Assembly (NCBI GenBank): GCA_019695185.1
Contig: JAIBAN010000002.1
Coordinates: forward strand, 1 to 64,000
DNA from: Blastocatellia bacterium
GTDB lineage: Bacteria; Acidobacteriota; Blastocatellia; Chloracidobacteriales; Chloracidobacteriaceae
Direction of reading: 5' to 3'
DNA length: 64,000 bases
A program made the position numbers and the translations under genes. Positions 24,414 to 34,690 of this stretch are shown here, piece after piece (the stretch's first letter is position 1; every line of letters starts with the position of its first letter). Under the pieces are notes generated by a model. The model searched no databases and was not told the DNA's origin. It was given only the letters and a program-made list of their open reading frames with translations.

Positions 24414-27400
24414 TCACAAATTCAAGGTAAAAACATTCGAGGCCACCCCATTCACAGTCACCGAAACCTGATTGGCTCCCGCCTTGAGTTTGAGTTTTTT
24501 CTCCTTGCCTTTCAGGGTGATGACAGTGGCCGTTTGGGTTTTGATAAATTGGCTGACATCCGAACCGTTGATTTTGACCTGAGCCCCTGAGCTACCAAAG
24601 CCGGTCCCGTTAATGGTCAGGTTGGGGCTGGTAAAGACAGCATTGGAAATCATGGGCCCGCCTTGGTTTGGCTGGATTGTCACAGCAAACGAAGTGGTTG
24701 CCGTCAGTCCGCCGACATCAGTCACTTGTACAATCACCCGACCACTTTGTGTTTCAGTCCCTCCTGGGGCAATTCGAATGGTGCCGATTCCGCTGCCTTG
24801 GTCTGACAAAGTGACATAACCTGGGTTTGAAACCAAAGAAAGCTTCAAACCGGCGTTTCCATCCGGGTCAGTTGCTTTAACCTCAAGCGTTTTGGCTTCC
24901 CCGGCAGCCAGGGTCTGATCCGCAATGGCAGCCAGCACGGGTGGCTGGTTTCCCGAACCAATCGTAACGATAAAACCGGTTTGCCCAGTCAACCCGCCAG
25001 GGTCTGTCACCACCACGGCCACGGCTCCACCTTTGGTTTCTCCGATGCCTGGAGCCAAGCGAAGCATTCCGCTTCCGTTGCCGTTATCGCTCAAGGTCAC
25101 ATAAGGCAACACTGTTTGCAGCGATAAACGTAACCCTTCGTTTCCATTTGGGTCAGCGGCAGCAATGGGTAAGGAGCGAACTTCCCCTGGTTTTACGGTT
25201 TGGTCGGGAATGGATGCCAAAGTTGGTCCCACGTTGGAGGAAACAACCCGCAAAAGCACCGTTTTGCTCTGGGTGACGGTCCCGGCGGTCCCGGTTACTG
25301 CAAGGGAAAGAGTTGAAGTGGGGATACTGGCTGGCGTACTCACCATTACAGTGGCCGATTGTCCTGGATTGACAGAATCGGAGGCAATTGAGATGGCAAT
25401 CCGAGGGTTGGGCGGGCTGACAACGGCGCTCAGGCCAACACTTTGATTAAATCCGTTGACGCTTTGCACCGAAACGGAAAAACTGGTTGATTCGCCGGAA
25501 CGAATGGTTTGTGTAAGCGGGTTCACCGCAAGAGAAAAGGCTGAAAGCGGTGCGGTTTGGGAATATCCTTTGACAACCCGAATGGCGTTATTGAAGCCAG
25601 CAGCAATGAGTAAATTCCCATTGCGGTCAAGTGCAACCCCTTGCGGGAAAGAAAGTGCTGCTTGAATTGCCTCGTTACCATCTCCCGAAAATCCGCCAAC
25701 ACCGGTTCCCGCCACAGTTGTTATGATTCTTGAGTTGAGATTGACTTGGCGAATTCGATGATTACCGGTGTCTGCAATCAACAAATTCCCTACTGAATCA
25801 ATCAAAAGGCCGTTGGGAAAATTCAATGAAGCTCTGATTGCCTCACCACCATCACCGGAATCACCTGGAGTTCCAGTTCCAGCTACAGTGGTGACGAGTT
25901 TGGTCACCGCATCCACTCGGCGGACCCGATGTCCGTTAGTGTCAGCTACAAAAAGATTTCCAGCAGCATCAACTGTTACCCCAAACGGCTGATTTAATCT
26001 GACATCCGTAGCTGGAACGTTTTCACCAGTGGCAGCACCACCGCCAACCACTCTGGCAATAATTCCCGTTGTGGCATCAATCCGGCGAACTCGGTCATTG
26101 GCTGTGTCACAAATAAAAATATTTCCGTTGGAATCAACTGTCACAGCAGTTGGAAAATTCAATCGCGCCTGAGTTGCAGGGCCATCATCTCCGAGCGCCC
26201 CAATGGCACCGGTTCCGGCAATCGTCGAAAGCACACCAGTGCTTTTATTAACCAAACGAATACGGTTGGTTTGAGCTTCACCAATCAAGAGATTTCCATC
26301 CTTATCAAAAGCAAGGCCATAAGGAATAGTAAACGGAGCAGAAGTTGCCTCACCTCCATTTCCACTAACTCCAAAGTTTCCGTTTCCCACAACGGTTGAA
26401 ATCTCCCCGCCTGAACTGATTCGGCGGACCCTAAGGTTTGAATAATCACCAAAGAAGGTATTTCCATTTTGATCGGTCAGAACGCTGAACGGATTGGCTA
26501 CCTCTGAATTGATCGCCGGTCCGCTATCGCCAAGAAACCGGATGGTACCTGCAAAAGTCGAAATTGTTTGTGAATTTACAGCTATTCTGCGAATCCGATG
26601 ATTGAACTGATCCGCCACAAAAATGTTACCGCTGCCATCCACTCCAACACCGGTTGGTTGATTCAACACACCAGCAGTCGCACTTCCACCATCGCCGCCA
26701 AATCCAAAGGTTCCATTTCCTGCTATACGTATCAAGTTCTGGTTGACGAGCTCCAGTCTAAGGAGACTTGAAGTTGACAAATCAGCAATCCATAAATTCC
26801 CGGCTGGGTCCAATGCCAAATCGACTGGTTGCCTTAACAAAGCAGAATTCTCGCCTACCGTCGAAATAGTTCGATCTGTGGCAGTGACCCGTTTAATCTT
26901 TCCGTTAAAACTATCCGCAATATAAATGTTGCCTTGCACATCAACAGCCACCCCACTGGGAATCCGAAGCTGGGCATTTGTGGCAGGGCCTCCCTCCCCG
27001 GAATCTCCTAAGGCTCCAGTTCCAACTATAGTGGTTATAACAGAGGTTACTGCGTCAATTTTGCGGATACGATTGTTGACAGCATCTGCAATCAACATAT
27101 TATTAGCCCCATCAACAGCAATAGCTCGCGGGCTATTCAATTTTGCATTCTTGGCTAAATCCCCATCACCACTAAATCCAAGCACTCCGGTTCCTGCTAT
27201 AGTAATAATTACACCTGTCCGTAAATCAACTCGGCGAATCCGACTGTTGAAGGTGTCGCAAATTAGTAAATCCCCATTTCGATCAATTGTGATACCCAAT
27301 GGATTGTTCAAGGTTGCTGCAACCGCCAAACGTCCGTCGCCGTTGTAACCAGCAGCCCCAGTTCCTGCTACTGTGGTGATAATTCCTGATGTGTCAATTT

Positions 27401-29156
27401 TGCGAATCCGATTATTAAGCACATCTGCTACATAAACATTTCCAACACTATCCACCGCTATGCGTTGAGGGAGTTGAAAATTCGCTGCTGTAGCCGGCCC
27501 GCCATCGCCAAGAAACGGGATTCCGCCGGCAATCGTGGTGATTTCGCCGTTTTGCAGTTCGCTCAAGGGTTTGGGCAAAACCTGGAAGGGGCGTTGGTCG
27601 GTGCCTCCGCGAGTCAGAATGGAAAGAGTGCGATTACCGGGTGCTCCCTGCGGAGGTACGGTAAAACGAATCTGGGTGGCGCTTAAAACCTCGGCATCAA
27701 TCACGAGGTCGTCACCCAGCACAACCTGAGACTCCGGAGCAAAGTTTTTGCCTGTAACGATGACTTCGACATTGCCTTCAAGCGTGCTCGACGCACGGCT
27801 GAGGGAAGCAATCTGTGGTGCGCCGACGGTCACAACCTTGACGGCTTCCGCATCGCTGGTCGCACTCGCGTCAAGCACGAACGCCTGTGTGCCTTCAACC
27901 AACACGCTGGCGGCTTTTCCGAAACTCACAGTCGGTTGGGCCAGCGAGGTGAGTTGCGGAGGCTGGTTGGTGGGAAAGGTCACGACCTGAACACCTGAAG
28001 CATCCACCACATACAGGTTTCCCCGTGTGTCGCTGCTGACCGATTGGGGCGCATTAAAAGTGAAATCGCCTCCGCTTTGATTGGGAGCAAACCGCAACCC
28101 TTTGACCGAAGCCGCGCTGAGGGTGCGGACTTCCCCGCTCCGGCTAATCTGGCGGACAGCATTGTTGCCTGTATCGGCAACATTCAAAATCCGACCGTCG
28201 GCGCTCAGGCTGAGACTGCCGGGCTGTTTGAAGCGGGCTTGTCGGCCCTGGCCGTCGGTTCGGCCTGACTGGCCCGGTTCTCCTGCCAGCAAACGCACTT
28301 CCCGTCGGGCAAAATCGGCATAAAAAATGGCGTGGTTTTCCGTATCCGCAATGAAAAGATTGCCGCCACCATCCACGGCCACGCCCCGTGGCCCGGTAAA
28401 AACCGCTTGTGCAAACGGCGTGGTGTCAGCGGTCATGCGTCCCGGACTGCCTGAACCAAGCAGAGTTGTCACCTGTTCGGTAAAATCTATTTTGCGGATG
28501 CTGTGGTTGGCCGTATCGGCAATGTACACACCGCCTTGAGCACTCGTATCAACCGTGACCGCCGTCGGGGTATTGAACAATGCGTCGGTGACTTTGCCAT
28601 TGGTGCGCCCGGCAACCCCTTTTTTTCCGGCATACTGACGCGCTTCGGAAAGCAGGCTGTCCTTCCGCAAAATGACGCTGCCGGTCGGGTCGCTGATATA
28701 AAATTTTCCGGCTGAGTCCTGCTTCTGGTCACCGGGAACCATGGCTCCCCGACTGCTTTCCACTCGTGCAACAGCCACAAAAATGGAAACCGTATCGGGT
28801 CCGCGTTTGGCTGTGATGGTGGCAAAACCACGCTGCATTCCGCGCACCACTCCGGTCTGAGGATCCACCTGGGCAATGTCCGGGCTGCCGGACTCCCAAG
28901 CGACTCCGGTCACTGGCTGGCCTCCGGCATCAGTCGCGGTGAGGGTAATCTGCTTGGTTTCATTGACAACCGGATTGCGCTCTTTGATGCGCAAGGTTCC
29001 GCTCTGTTGGGGGTTGATGTGGCGGGTATGAAGTGGAAGTTGAAAATCGGGGTTCGTGCGTTGTGCCTGAATGTACCCGAAGGGGAAAAGGGTCTGTAAT
29101 ACAAATCCGGCAAGCAGCCAGACTCCGCAAATGCGAGCACGTGAAATCTGTTTCAT
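24414..29156 (-). CDS. Giant exported NHL-repeat beta-propeller protein with Ig-like and IPT domains
   Basis: This ~1580-residue protein has a signal peptide (GVWLLAGFVLQTLFPFGYIQAQ). A BIG2-type Ig domain (GQPVTGVAWESGSPDIAQV) comes first, then NHL repeats of the form GVAVDGGGNLFIADTENHAI, and an IPT domain near residue 460. About twelve regular ~57-residue NHL units follow (AGTG..G..GDGG.A..A.LN.P..V.VD..GN..IAD..N.RIR), then two cadherin/Ig-like domains (PGEVRSLPIAAADPNGNEGL and a close copy) and a terminal IPT. The ATG at 29156 is preferred over a nearby TTG. NHL arrays bind proteins or carbohydrates; the ligand is unknown. Confidence 0.88.
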   Translation of the reverse strand: MKQISRARICGVWLLAGFVLQTLFPFGYIQAQRTNPDFQLPLHTRHINPQQSGTLRIKERNPVVNETKQITLTATDAGGQPVTGVAWESGSPDIAQVDPQTGVVRGMQRGFATITAKRGPDTVSIFVAVARVESSRGAMVPGDQKQDSAGKFYISDPTGSVILRKDSLLSEARQYAGKKGVAGRTNGKVTDALFNTPTAVTVDTSAQGGVYIADTANHSIRKIDFTEQVTTLLGSGSPGRMTADTTPFAQAVFTGPRGVAVDGGGNLFIADTENHAIFYADFARREVRLLAGEPGQSGRTDGQGRQARFKQPGSLSLSADGRILNVADTGNNAVRQISRSGEVRTLSAASVKGLRFAPNQSGGDFTFNAPQSVSSDTRGNLYVVDASGVQVVTFPTNQPPQLTSLAQPTVSFGKAASVLVEGTQAFVLDASATSDAEAVKVVTVGAPQIASLSRASSTLEGNVEVIVTGKNFAPESQVVLGDDLVIDAEVLSATQIRFTVPPQGAPGNRTLSILTRGGTDQRPFQVLPKPLSELQNGEITTIAGGIPFLGDGGPATAANFQLPQRIAVDSVGNVYVADVLNNRIRKIDTSGIITTVAGTGAAGYNGDGRLAVAATLNNPLGITIDRNGDLLICDTFNSRIRRVDLRTGVIITIAGTGVLGFSGDGDLAKNAKLNSPRAIAVDGANNMLIADAVNNRIRKIDAVTSVITTIVGTGALGDSGEGGPATNAQLRIPSGVAVDVQGNIYIADSFNGKIKRVTATDRTISTVGENSALLRQPVDLALDPAGNLWIADLSTSSLLRLELVNQNLIRIAGNGTFGFGGDGGSATAGVLNQPTGVGVDGSGNIFVADQFNHRIRRIAVNSQTISTFAGTIRFLGDSGPAINSEVANPFSVLTDQNGNTFFGDYSNLRVRRISSGGEISTVVGNGNFGVSGNGGEATSAPFTIPYGLAFDKDGNLLIGEAQTNRIRLVNKSTGVLSTIAGTGAIGALGDDGPATQARLNFPTAVTVDSNGNIFICDTANDRVRRIDATTGIIARVVGGGAATGENVPATDVRLNQPFGVTVDAAGNLFVADTNGHRVRRVDAVTKLVTTVAGTGTPGDSGDGGEAIRASLNFPNGLLIDSVGNLLIADTGNHRIRQVNLNSRIITTVAGTGVGGFSGDGNEAIQAALSFPQGVALDRNGNLLIAAGFNNAIRVVKGYSQTAPLSAFSLAVNPLTQTIRSGESTSFSVSVQSVNGFNQSVGLSAVVSPPNPRIAISIASDSVNPGQSATVMVSTPASIPTSTLSLAVTGTAGTVTQSKTVLLRVVSSNVGPTLASIPDQTVKPGEVRSLPIAAADPNGNEGLRLSLQTVLPYVTLSDNGNGSGMLRLAPGIGETKGGAVAVVVTDPGGLTGQTGFIVTIGSGNQPPVLAAIADQTLAAGEAKTLEVKATDPDGNAGLKLSLVSNPGYVTLSDQGSGIGTIRIAPGGTETQSGRVIVQVTDVGGLTATTSFAVTIQPNQGGPMISNAVFTSPNLTINGTGFGSSGAQVKINGSDVSQFIKTQTATVITLKGKEKKLKLKAGANQVSVTVNGVASNVFTLNL

Positions 29157-29497
29157 ATAAACCAAACTCCGGCCTGATATGTCGTTCCAAGAATATGTTG
29201 CGGGTTAAAAGTTGAAACTGAATCAACATTGCCAGAAGCCAAAATAAAATTGTCACCGGCACCTTTTGATTAAAGCCAAGGAGCAGGTGTGCCTTGCTCA
29301 AACAAGACAGCAATCCACATTAAAATAGATTTGGTGAAAACCGTTGGGCACGCACGCGGGAAGAAGAAGGATGCCCCTAAAAGTGGTTTTACATGCCCTT
29401 GGTATCCCTTTTATCAGGGAAAAAATTGTTGTACGGGGTTTCCTGCTTTTATGAGAGTGGATTTTTACAGCAATCTCTGAATGATGTCCATAAGGAA

Positions 29498-29668
29498 TTC
29501 AGGGTTCAGGGTTCAGGGTTCAGGGTTCAGGGTTCAGGGTTCAGGGTTCAGGGTTCAGGGTTTTGGAAAACCGAAAATTTGATGGGTTTCTTCGGTTTCA
29601 AAACTCAAAACTCAAAACTCAAAACTCCACAAACAGCCTCTGAACCCTGAACCCTGAACCCTGAACCC
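29498..29668. repeat. Nested heptamer arrays: TTCAGGG x9, CAAAACT x4, CCCTGAA x4
   Basis: Nine uninterrupted TTCAGGG copies (29498-29560) face about four inverted CCCTGAA copies (29639-29668), and a separate CAAAACT array (29598-29629) sits between them. They lie in the ~470-bp gap 29157-29674 between two giant exported-protein genes on the same strand. The left part of the gap (29157-29497) shows no gene, only AT-rich sequence that may hold the NHL gene promoter. Confidence 0.93.
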
Positions 29669-29674
29669 CAGTCC

Positions 29675-32600
29675 TTATTCCTTCGTGATTGAACCGGCCC
29701 GCACCAGTGAATAGACATCCTCACTGCCGCTCCGGGTGTCGGTCCACACCAACAGCAGATTCCGGTCAAGGGTGGTCAAGCCGATGCGGGAGCCAAGATT
29801 GGCTGAGAAATCCCGTTTCGGGTTGGATTTCGAGGTATTGGAAGGAACCGTGGTCACTCGCTCGTTGCGGCTGAAGCTCTTGCCTCCATCCACCGAGGAA
29901 GTAACGTACACATCCACCGTCTGCCGGGATGGGTTTTGCCGGGTATCATAAAAACTGAGATAGACCGTACTTCTGCCGTCGACAGCCAAGGTCGGGTGGA
30001 ACTGGTCTGCCAAGACCGTATCATCATTGACAATGCGGGGAGCGGACCAGGATTTTCCACCATCACTTGTGCTCGTGAAAAACACATCCAGGTTCTTTCC
30101 GACTCCGGTAAAGGCGGCATAGACGATGCCTTCCTTGTTCGGGTCAGGTACCAGCGACAGGTTGGCCCCCACCGCCTTTTCGGGCATTGAGGGCAACTTG
30201 ACGCCCAAGCCCAATCCGGTGGCTCCGAGAGGAATCGGCGTGCCATAGGTAAGTCCGTTGGAACTGCTGGCCACCAATACCTGTCCGGTTGACTGGTTTT
30301 TCCCATCCCACTCGTTCCAGCCCGCCAACACGGTGCCTCCCGGCGTAATGGCCAAGGTCGGGTGCGACACGAATCCCTGACGCAAGGTGGTACGAGGCAG
30401 GTCCGGCCCAAAGGCACGGGCGACGATGATACTGGATGTGTTCTTCAATGGGTTCAGGCTTTCCCAAACCACAAACACCCGTCCATCACCAGCCACGGCA
30501 ACCGTGGGGCGGCTTTCATAGACCACCTGGGTGGCACCATAGCTGCTGAGCACCGTGGTTCCGAAACTCAAACCGTTGGTTGAACGGGCGACCACCACCG
30601 CATTGGCCGAATCGGTCAGATTGGCAACCGTATAGGCAACAAACAATTCCCCGCTCCCACTGTAACTGAGGCTGGGGCTTTGTGCGCTGTAGTAGCTCAC
30701 TCCCTGCACTGTTGCCGGCAAAGTGGTGGTTTGCCAGGAGTTGCCGCCATCATTGGTGGTGCGGATGGAAATTGAACGGCTGGCATAGTCCGTACAGGCG
30801 ACTGCCATTTGCAATGGATTTTTGGGATTGCTGATGGCAACCGGGCTCGATTGCGCGCCATTTCCGCCAATCATCAGGCTTTCCCGGTCAAACGGTGCAT
30901 TGGGAACCACCGTTCCGTCCCGGCCATCCAACACGGCCCCTTTGGGATTGGAAAACTGATTTTGATTCACCACAAATTGATACCGACCAACGAAGTCCGG
31001 TCGCGGCGAATTGTTGGTTGCCGCATACAAGGCGACATCAATCCGGAAAGGCTGGCGGGCTCCGGCAATGCCAACGGTAAAGGTCACCGGATAAGTCTGC
31101 CCGCCTCCCAGGGTTCCCAAGGGAAGGGTTTGCACATCGCCCGGCAAACCGGCCTGGTTGTCAGCGGTAAGCAGGGTGTACGGTTGCCCCGGTGCCAGAT
31201 CAGTGCCGACTTTGGCCAAGGTTTCAACCCGGAAGAACATGGGGCCGTAAAAGGTGCTGCTACCGGTGTTGGTCAAGGTCGTGTTAATCGAGTAATTTCC
31301 CACATAACCAATAGAGGGCAATGCCTCGTAACCGTTGATTCCAACCGTCAGACCGGCATTGGCGCTGACATCAACCAGAACGTTGGTAATGACACTGATG
31401 GAACAGGAACCGGCGGTTACCACTACCCGCCATTTCCCGGAATAAGCCAGAGTTCCCATCACATTGACGGTGGCTCCGGTAAAGTTGTCTCCGTTGGGGG
31501 CCGTCCAATTATAGGTCGCCCCAATCGGTCCGGTGGCGGTCAGAGTCAACGCTTGATTGATGAAAACCGGGCTGTTGGTTGTCACGCTGGCATTGACGGT
31601 ACACATGGCCATCACAAAAACGTCACTCACCGTATTGAGATCACTGGCAATAAAATTCGAGGCAGTGCTTTCAAATCCGACAAACCGTCCATCTGCGCTG
31701 AGATTGAAGGAGGTTGACAATTGATTACCGGAGTCCGTTCCAGGCAGATTGATACTTGCCAACTGAATGGTTCCGGGAGCACCGCCCGGATTCATGTCAC
31801 GCCAAAAAATATCCTGGGAAAAATTGGAATCGGATGCAACCAAATCCGAAGCATTGCTGGTGAAAGCCACATAGCGTCCGTTGCTGCTGAGCATCGGGGT
31901 GTTTGACCCGCTGTCTCCGCCGTTGGTACCACCTGCATTGACACTGACTAACAGAACCGGACCCAAAGCACCGGCTGGGTTAATATCCCGCCAATAAATA
32001 TCACTGTTGAAGTTGGTGTCAGTTGGGTCCAAATCGGTTGCGTCACTTTGGAAACTGACATAACGGCCATCATCACTGATGGCGGCAGCCGAGGAAAAAC
32101 CATTTCCACCACTGGCCAACCGAATGGCTCCCGGCGTTCCACCCGGATTCATATCCCGCCAGAAAACATCGCTCCCGGACCCATTCGGATCCGTGGCGAC
32201 CAAATCGGAGGCGAAACTTTCAAAGGCCACATAGCGCCCGTTGGAACTTGCTTTGGGAAGCATGGCAGCACCGTCTCCACTGGCCGTTCCGCTGGTGTTC
32301 GCGCTCACCAGTTGCGCCGGCAGGGCTGGCCCGCCGGGATTCATATCCCGCCAAAAAACATCGGATTGACCATTGGCATCCCCTGCCGCTATATCACTGC
32401 CCATACTGGCAAACACCACATACCGACCATCGAAACTCAAAACCGGACTGTCGGATGCGTTGTTGGCCGCCCCGGTTAAATCCGACCTGAGACTGACCAC
32501 TCGGCAGGAGGCCGCCAGCATGTCACGCCAAAAAACATCGGATACCCCGCTGTTCAAGTCCTGGGCAATCGGGATTAAGTCAAAGGCATTGCTCACAAAC

Positions 32601-34690
32601 GCAACATACCGGCCATCATCGCTGACCACCGGATTATAGGAGGCATTATTGCCGCCGCTGGTTCCGGCATCATTGATACTGACCAATTGGACGGCCCCCG
32701 GACTGCCGCCGGGGTTCATGTCCCGCAGGTAAATGTCTCCGGCACCGGTTGTGGGGGTTGTCACCAGATTGGTGGCAGAACTGAAAAAGGCCACATAGCG
32801 CCCGTTCCGGCTGAGTACCGGCAGGGCTGAAGTTCCATTTCCGCTGCCTGTGCCGCTGCTGTTGACACTGACCAAAACAGTCCGACCGGTCTGCAAATCA
32901 CGCCAAAAGATATCACCAAAAGTGTTGGTATCGTTCGCGGTCAGGTCGGTCGCATCACTTTGAAAAACCGCATAACGGCCATCGGAACTGAGCTGAATGC
33001 CACTGGAGCCGGCATTTCCGGTCGCCGAAAACAACGAACCAATCCGAACCGTCAGTAATTGAGTGGTGGAAGTGGCGAAACTCCGTATGAAAACGTCGTT
33101 GGTGCCCACCGTGTCGAAATTCACCAAATCTCCGGCCAAACTGACAAATACAACGGCACTGCCGTCGGCACTGAGGCGTGGAGTGGAGGAACTGCTGTTC
33201 CCACTGGCGGTCACGGCTGCGTTGACCGTCACCAAGACCGACCCCAACACGGTGGTATCACGTCGCAAGACATCGGTTGCCAGATTGGTATCACCTGCGA
33301 CCAGGTTGCTGGCTTCGGTTGTGTAGGCCACATACCGCCCGTCGGAACTGATGGATGGTTCAGTGGAAGCGCCATTCCCGGTCTGGTTGACGCCCGACCG
33401 ACGGCTGACCAAAAGAGTAGAATTCCCCACCACATCCCGGCGAAAGATGTCAGAGGCGCTGTTGCTATCCGTGGCTGTGGTAAGATTGCTGGCATCGCTG
33501 CGAAAAGCCACAAATTGACCGTTCCCGCTGATGCGGGCAGTGTCGGAAATATTGTTTCCGGAAGCTGTATTCGTCGAATTGCGGCTGACCAACCGGCATT
33601 GAGTGGCCCCCATGTCACGCCAAAAGGCATCCGACAGACTATTGCCATCCCCTGTGTCCAAATCCGAAGCATCACTCACAAAAGCGACATACTGGCCCGA
33701 ATCATCAATCGAGGCACTGCTGGAGTTGTTATTGCCACTGCCTGTGAGTCCCGGTATGGCACTGACCAGTTCCGTCGGAGCGGGGCTCCCGCCCGGATTC
33801 ATATCCCGCCGGAATACATCCGAGACAAACCCATTTGTATCATTCAGGGTCAGATTCGAGGCGAAACTTTCAAAAGCCACATACCGGCCATTTCCGCTAA
33901 TGACAGGGCGGTTCGACTGTAAATCGCCCGTATCCGTGCCGGCACTATTGGAACTGACCAAACCAATCGCTCCCGGCGAACCGCCGGGGTTCATGTCCCG
34001 CCAGAAAACATCTTCCGAAAAATTGGAGTCGGAAATGACCAGGTTGCTGGAAAAACTGCTGAAGGCAATAAACCGGCCATTGGAACTGAGGTCCGGGTTC
34101 ATTGAAAATACATCGCCGGTGCTGCCTCCGGCAAAACTTTCACTGACCAACGTGCAGGTTGGCTTCTGCATATCCCGCCAAAAAACATCGCTGCCAAAAT
34201 TGCCGTCCGCATCCGCAGTCAGATTGGTGGCGGCGCTTTCAAACGCCACAAAGCGCCCATCGGCGCTGATGACCGGATTAAAGGAAGCTCCATCCCCGCC
34301 TCCAGTGCCGCCGGAATTGACACTGACCAAGCGGGTGATGCCGGTCATGGTATCGCGCAGAAAAATATCTTCAAATCCATTGGTATCATTCGGCACGAGC
34401 GAGCCCGATACACTTGAAAATACGATATACCGCCCGTCACTGCTGGTGGTACGGCGAGCATTGGGATTCACCCCTCCCGTGGTTCCGGGACCGAACAGCG
34501 TTGGGTCACTGAGCGAAGCGCAGCGCATATCCGCCACGTTCGGATTGAAAACCGGTTTGTGGGAAGGGAGTGGGGTTTCAGAAAAATTCCAGGCCGAAGA
34601 CGAAACTGGACCAAAACAGACCCCCAATCCAAGCAGACAGAAAGTCAACCACCCGATTGAACGAAATGAAATCCGAGAGTGAAAAAACAT
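29675..34690 (-). CDS. Giant exported PD40/TolB-like beta-propeller protein with C-terminal sialidase-like domain
   Basis: This ~1671-residue protein has a signal peptide (SIGWLTFCLLGLGVCFGPVSSSA). Residues ~40-1080 hold about 16 PD40-type units with the core S-x-D/N-G-R-Y-V-A-F-x-S, joined by linkers such as DVFWRDMNPGGSPG. A PKD/Ig-like stretch follows, then a BNR/sialidase-like propeller (TTNDGGNSW, STSDGGKSW, SSVDGGKSF) near the C-terminus. AGGAAG precedes the ATG at 34690; a longer frame from 34891 is rejected. The repeats are similar enough to be visible at the DNA level. A surface or secreted binding function is inferred. Confidence 0.87.
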   Translation of the reverse strand: MFFHSRISFRSIGWLTFCLLGLGVCFGPVSSSAWNFSETPLPSHKPVFNPNVADMRCASLSDPTLFGPGTTGGVNPNARRTTSSDGRYIVFSSVSGSLVPNDTNGFEDIFLRDTMTGITRLVSVNSGGTGGGDGASFNPVISADGRFVAFESAATNLTADADGNFGSDVFWRDMQKPTCTLVSESFAGGSTGDVFSMNPDLSSNGRFIAFSSFSSNLVISDSNFSEDVFWRDMNPGGSPGAIGLVSSNSAGTDTGDLQSNRPVISGNGRYVAFESFASNLTLNDTNGFVSDVFRRDMNPGGSPAPTELVSAIPGLTGSGNNNSSSASIDDSGQYVAFVSDASDLDTGDGNSLSDAFWRDMGATQCRLVSRNSTNTASGNNISDTARISGNGQFVAFRSDASNLTTATDSNSASDIFRRDVVGNSTLLVSRRSGVNQTGNGASTEPSISSDGRYVAYTTEASNLVAGDTNLATDVLRRDTTVLGSVLVTVNAAVTASGNSSSSTPRLSADGSAVVFVSLAGDLVNFDTVGTNDVFIRSFATSTTQLLTVRIGSLFSATGNAGSSGIQLSSDGRYAVFQSDATDLTANDTNTFGDIFWRDLQTGRTVLVSVNSSGTGSGNGTSALPVLSRNGRYVAFFSSATNLVTTPTTGAGDIYLRDMNPGGSPGAVQLVSINDAGTSGGNNASYNPVVSDDGRYVAFVSNAFDLIPIAQDLNSGVSDVFWRDMLAASCRVVSLRSDLTGAANNASDSPVLSFDGRYVVFASMGSDIAAGDANGQSDVFWRDMNPGGPALPAQLVSANTSGTASGDGAAMLPKASSNGRYVAFESFASDLVATDPNGSGSDVFWRDMNPGGTPGAIRLASGGNGFSSAAAISDDGRYVSFQSDATDLDPTDTNFNSDIYWRDINPAGALGPVLLVSVNAGGTNGGDSGSNTPMLSSNGRYVAFTSNASDLVASDSNFSQDIFWRDMNPGGAPGTIQLASINLPGTDSGNQLSTSFNLSADGRFVGFESTASNFIASDLNTVSDVFVMAMCTVNASVTTNSPVFINQALTLTATGPIGATYNWTAPNGDNFTGATVNVMGTLAYSGKWRVVVTAGSCSISVITNVLVDVSANAGLTVGINGYEALPSIGYVGNYSINTTLTNTGSSTFYGPMFFRVETLAKVGTDLAPGQPYTLLTADNQAGLPGDVQTLPLGTLGGGQTYPVTFTVGIAGARQPFRIDVALYAATNNSPRPDFVGRYQFVVNQNQFSNPKGAVLDGRDGTVVPNAPFDRESLMIGGNGAQSSPVAISNPKNPLQMAVACTDYASRSISIRTTNDGGNSWQTTTLPATVQGVSYYSAQSPSLSYSGSGELFVAYTVANLTDSANAVVVARSTNGLSFGTTVLSSYGATQVVYESRPTVAVAGDGRVFVVWESLNPLKNTSSIIVARAFGPDLPRTTLRQGFVSHPTLAITPGGTVLAGWNEWDGKNQSTGQVLVASSSNGLTYGTPIPLGATGLGLGVKLPSMPEKAVGANLSLVPDPNKEGIVYAAFTGVGKNLDVFFTSTSDGGKSWSAPRIVNDDTVLADQFHPTLAVDGRSTVYLSFYDTRQNPSRQTVDVYVTSSVDGGKSFSRNERVTTVPSNTSKSNPKRDFSANLGSRIGLTTLDRNLLLVWTDTRSGSEDVYSLVRAGSITKE

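Noticed and set aside
29498-29668. Direct repeats that might be taken for a CRISPR array
   Set aside because: Units are 7 bp and contiguous, with no spacers, no leader and no cas genes in the window.
30809-31717. Long plus-strand frames antisense to the PD40 gene
   Set aside because: They are products of the biased repeat sequence of the opposite-strand gene; no ribosome sites or families.
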